A stretch of 42,805 bases of DNA from Clostridiales bacterium (GTDB taxonomy: Bacteria; Bacillota; Clostridia; Saccharofermentanales; Saccharofermentanaceae): contig JAGAAI010000020.1 in assembly GCA_017615325.1 (NCBI GenBank), positions 1-42,805 of the forward strand, read 5' to 3'. Below, one piece after another: positions 40,955 to 42,805 of this stretch (position 1 is its first letter; each line of letters starts with the position of its first letter). A model generated the notes under the pieces. The model saw only the letters and a program-made list of their open reading frames with translations, did no database searches and had not been told where the DNA came from. Position numbers and translations under genes: made by a program.

Positions 40955-42439
40955 ATGCTGAAGGATTGGGCGAAGCCTGAGAGGCCGGATGACGGGGAGA
41001 TCAAGGCGAGACTGGACACTGCAAGGGCAGAACTTGCGAAGCGCCAGACCAGGATCAAGGAGTGCGGTCTGCCCGTCCTTGTGGTCATGGATGGCTGGGG
41101 TGCCGCAGGCAAAGGAAACACCCTGGGTCGTGTAATAAAGAATCTGGATCCGAGGTTCTTCAAGGTTGAGACTCTGAAGGGCAAGACAGATCCGGAAGAA
41201 GACAGATATCCTTTCCTCTACAGATATTTCATAAGGATCCCCGCAGCCGGCAAGTTCATGTTCTTTGACGGCAGCTGGATGGGTGAGGTTACGGGAGAAC
41301 TCCTGTCCGGAAAGATCGACGAGAAGACATATTCCAACAGGCTCACCAGTATCAGAAGGTTCGAAAGGCAGCTCAACGACAACGGTTACCTGGTCGTTAA
41401 ATTCTTCTTCCACATCAGTGCCAAAGAGCAGAAGAAGAGGCTCGATGCCTTGGAGGAAGACAAGTCCGCAAGCTGGCGCGTGACCTCCAAGGACAGGTGG
41501 CAGAACAAGCACTACAAGAAGTGCTTTAACGTCTTCGATAACTATATAGACAGCACGAATCAGTTCGTCGCGCCCTGGTATTTTATCGACTCGAAAGATT
41601 CCCGCTGGGCAGAGCTTCAGATGACCGAGATCCTTCTGGATTCCATTGACACTGCACTTAACAATCTGGATGCCAAGGTCAAGCCCCAGCTCCTGCAGAA
41701 CGTATTCCCAATGAAGAAAGCCAAGAAGCTTTCGGAGATCCCGCTCGACAAGAAGATAGAGCCTGCTAAATATAAGAAGGAACTCGAGAAACTTCAGAAG
41801 AGGCTTTCGGATCTGCATAATGAACTTTACCGCAGAAAGATACCCGTCATCATCGCCTATGAGGGCTGGGACGCAGCAGGCAAGGGTGGCAACATAAAGA
41901 GAGTTGCAGCCGCGCTTGACCCGAGAGGATATGAAGTACATCCTATTGCAAGTCCCGAGCCTGAAGAGAAGGCAAGACACTATCTCTGGAGATTCTGGAA
42001 GAGGCTTCCCAAGGACGGTCACATCGCGATCTTCGACAGGACCTGGTACGGCCGTGTCATGGTCGAAAGGCTCGAGGGTTTCTGCAGCGAGAACGACTGG
42101 CAGAGAGCTTATAACGAGATCAACGAGTTCGAGAAAGAACTCACGGACTGGAACGCAGTCGTCATCAAGTTCTGGGTCCAGATCGATAAGGACACCCAGC
42201 TCGCAAGATTTACTGACAGACAGAATACTCCGGAGAAGCAGTGGAAGATCACCGATGAGGACTGGCGCAACCGCGAGAAGTGGGATCAGTACGAGGAAGC
42301 GATCGACGAGATGATCGCGAAGACCAACACTTCGTACGCACCCTGGTATGTCCTCGAGTCTAATGACAAGTACTACGCAAGGATCAAGGCTCTGAAGATC
42401 GTCATCAAGAGGATCGAAGAGGCGCTGGACAAAAAGTAA
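40955..42439 (+). CDS. Polyphosphate:AMP phosphotransferase (two PPK2 domains)
   Basis: 494 aa, the size of class II PPK2/PAP enzymes, which use polyphosphate to convert AMP to ADP. Two tandem PPK2 domains. Walker A motifs are GWGAAGKGN (47-55) in the first and GWDAAGKGG (304-312) in the second. The second also has the lid FDRTWYGRVMVERLEGF, intact. In the first, the equivalent FFDGSWMGEVTGEL has lost the DR(T/S)WY residues, as is typical of the non-catalytic N-terminal half. AGGGAGGTG precedes ATG 40955. May be co-transcribed with the NUDIX and thioesterase genes. Confidence 0.92.
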   Translation: MLKDWAKPERPDDGEIKARLDTARAELAKRQTRIKECGLPVLVVMDGWGAAGKGNTLGRVIKNLDPRFFKVETLKGKTDPEEDRYPFLYRYFIRIPAAGKFMFFDGSWMGEVTGELLSGKIDEKTYSNRLTSIRRFERQLNDNGYLVVKFFFHISAKEQKKRLDALEEDKSASWRVTSKDRWQNKHYKKCFNVFDNYIDSTNQFVAPWYFIDSKDSRWAELQMTEILLDSIDTALNNLDAKVKPQLLQNVFPMKKAKKLSEIPLDKKIEPAKYKKELEKLQKRLSDLHNELYRRKIPVIIAYEGWDAAGKGGNIKRVAAALDPRGYEVHPIASPEPEEKARHYLWRFWKRLPKDGHIAIFDRTWYGRVMVERLEGFCSENDWQRAYNEINEFEKELTDWNAVVIKFWVQIDKDTQLARFTDRQNTPEKQWKITDEDWRNREKWDQYEEAIDEMIAKTNTSYAPWYVLESNDKYYARIKALKIVIKRIEEALDKK

Positions 42440-42463
42440 GATCTCAAACTGTACAAACTTAAG

Positions 42464-42506
42464 TACCATTAATGGTATTTACAAACATATGTTCGCGTGA
42501 TAGAAT
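42464..42506 (+). promoter_or_regulatory. LexA-like promoter of the DNA repair gene
   Basis: A palindrome TACCATTAATGGTA (42464-42477), then TTTACA (42478-42483), a 17-bp spacer and TAGAAT (42501-42506). AAACATATGTTC (42483-42494) inside this is a reverse match to the clostridial LexA form GAAC-N4-GTTT. The block matches the ORF6N promoter at 25 of 29 positions. Confidence 0.75.
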
Positions 42507-42542
42507 TCACTCACGATCTTGCAGGACGGGAGGATTCATATC

Positions 42543-42805
42543 ATGCGGTACGATTTTGTCTATGACGGAACTTTGGAAGGTCTGCTCTGTGTTATCGCGT
42601 TCGCCGTTGCCAGGAGGATTAAGCCGGATTCGATCGGGGCAAGATATGTTTTGGACGGGCCATGCAAGCCTAAGATCAGACCTGTCTATATAAGGACGGA
42701 CAGGGACATCGCAGATAATTTCTACCGTTACATAGGACACAATGCCGGCCCTGACTGCCAGCAGCTGGTCTACGATTATTTCCTTACGGCTTCCGATGAT
42801 GTTGA
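42543..42805 (+). CDS. TIGR03915-type putative DNA repair protein (5' part, runs off the window)
   Basis: 87 codons from ATG 42543 (GGGAGG at 42527-42532). It reads MRYDFVYDGTLEGLLCVIAF, then an extended VLDGPCKPKIRPVYIRTDRD segment. This start (YDG-x-FEGLL) is the opening of the DUF4130-containing TIGR03915 family, which occurs next to a radical SAM protein (TIGR03916) in proposed DNA repair systems. The LexA-like promoter just upstream supports a DNA damage role. The C-terminal half and any radical SAM partner are outside the window. Confidence 0.72.
   Translation, partial: MRYDFVYDGTLEGLLCVIAFAVARRIKPDSIGARYVLDGPCKPKIRPVYIRTDRDIADNFYRYIGHNAGPDCQQLVYDYFLTASDDV

Noticed and set aside
40784..42469. 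A 561-codon open frame on the minus strand over the polyphosphate phosphotransferase gene
   Set aside because: It is an antisense shadow: the plus-strand gene has both PPK2 domains, a ribosome binding site and normal family length, while the reverse frame has no recognisable motif and also crosses two gene boundaries.
1..42805. tRNA and rRNA genes
   Set aside because: I looked for tRNA-like clover-leaf ends and rRNA segments in the gaps between genes and saw none. Gaps are short and filled by promoters, terminators or the repeats.

Overview
The window looks like a chromosomal piece of a Gram-positive anaerobe of the class Clostridia (rumen or gut type; genus not resolved). Support comes from the AGGAGG-type ribosome binding sites, lipoprotein signal peptides, the split two-subunit transketolase, an iron-type alcohol dehydrogenase, DUF624/YesL, two-permease sugar importers without their own ATPase, and LexA-like sites of the clostridial form. 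Almost all genes lie on the + strand. There are three minus-strand genes: a GT-C glycosyltransferase, DUF624 and an AraC regulator.

Layout. 1-1.9 kb: the 3' end of an IS110-type transposase, then an iron alcohol dehydrogenase and an AhpD/CMD-like protein. 2.0-8.0 kb: a membrane glycosyltransferase, a MATE exporter, and a LuxE-LuxC pair (fatty acid to aldehyde, with no luciferase) followed by a small HExxH membrane protein. 8.0-13.5 kb: an NSS transporter, an AzgA-type purine permease, an ECF sigma factor with a membrane partner, and two overlapping GNAT genes. 13.5-24.6 kb: a pentose/xylo-oligosaccharide region with xylulokinase, split transketolase, DUF624, a sugar-binding lipoprotein with two permeases, AraC, and a cytosolic GH3 of the xylosidase type. 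Two of its promoter regions carry paired copies of one 14-bp motif. 24.7-29.4 kb: a compact FkbH - ACP - VOC - MBOAT - ThrH operon that looks like a glyceryl/acyl-ACP to surface-acyl transfer pathway. 29.5-30.6 kb: an ORF6N/phospholipase-D-like protein behind a LexA-like promoter.

30.7-39.7 kb is an AT-richer accessory cassette and the most unusual part. It holds a membrane-anchored XRE regulator, a secreted-protein gene broken at a G8 tract, a 176-bp element repeated 3.8 kb later at 98% identity, small secreted proteins, two unusual lipoproteins, and an export ABC system (two FtsX-like permeases plus a LolD/MacB-type ATPase) like those found with lactococcin-972-type bacteriocins. The cassette shows repeated duplication and decay: an internally deleted 33-codon copy of the first permease sits between the second permease and the ATPase, and a vestige of the G8 gene's 3' end sits before the second repeat. 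Each 176-bp element contains a hairpin and an anti-Shine-Dalgarno/Shine-Dalgarno pair ahead of a three-codon ORF, so it may be a structured RNA regulator.

39.8-42.8 kb: a NUDIX protein, a hot-dog thioesterase, a two-domain PPK2-type polyphosphate:AMP phosphotransferase, and the start of a TIGR03915-type DNA repair gene whose promoter shares a 29-bp LexA-like block with the ORF6N promoter.
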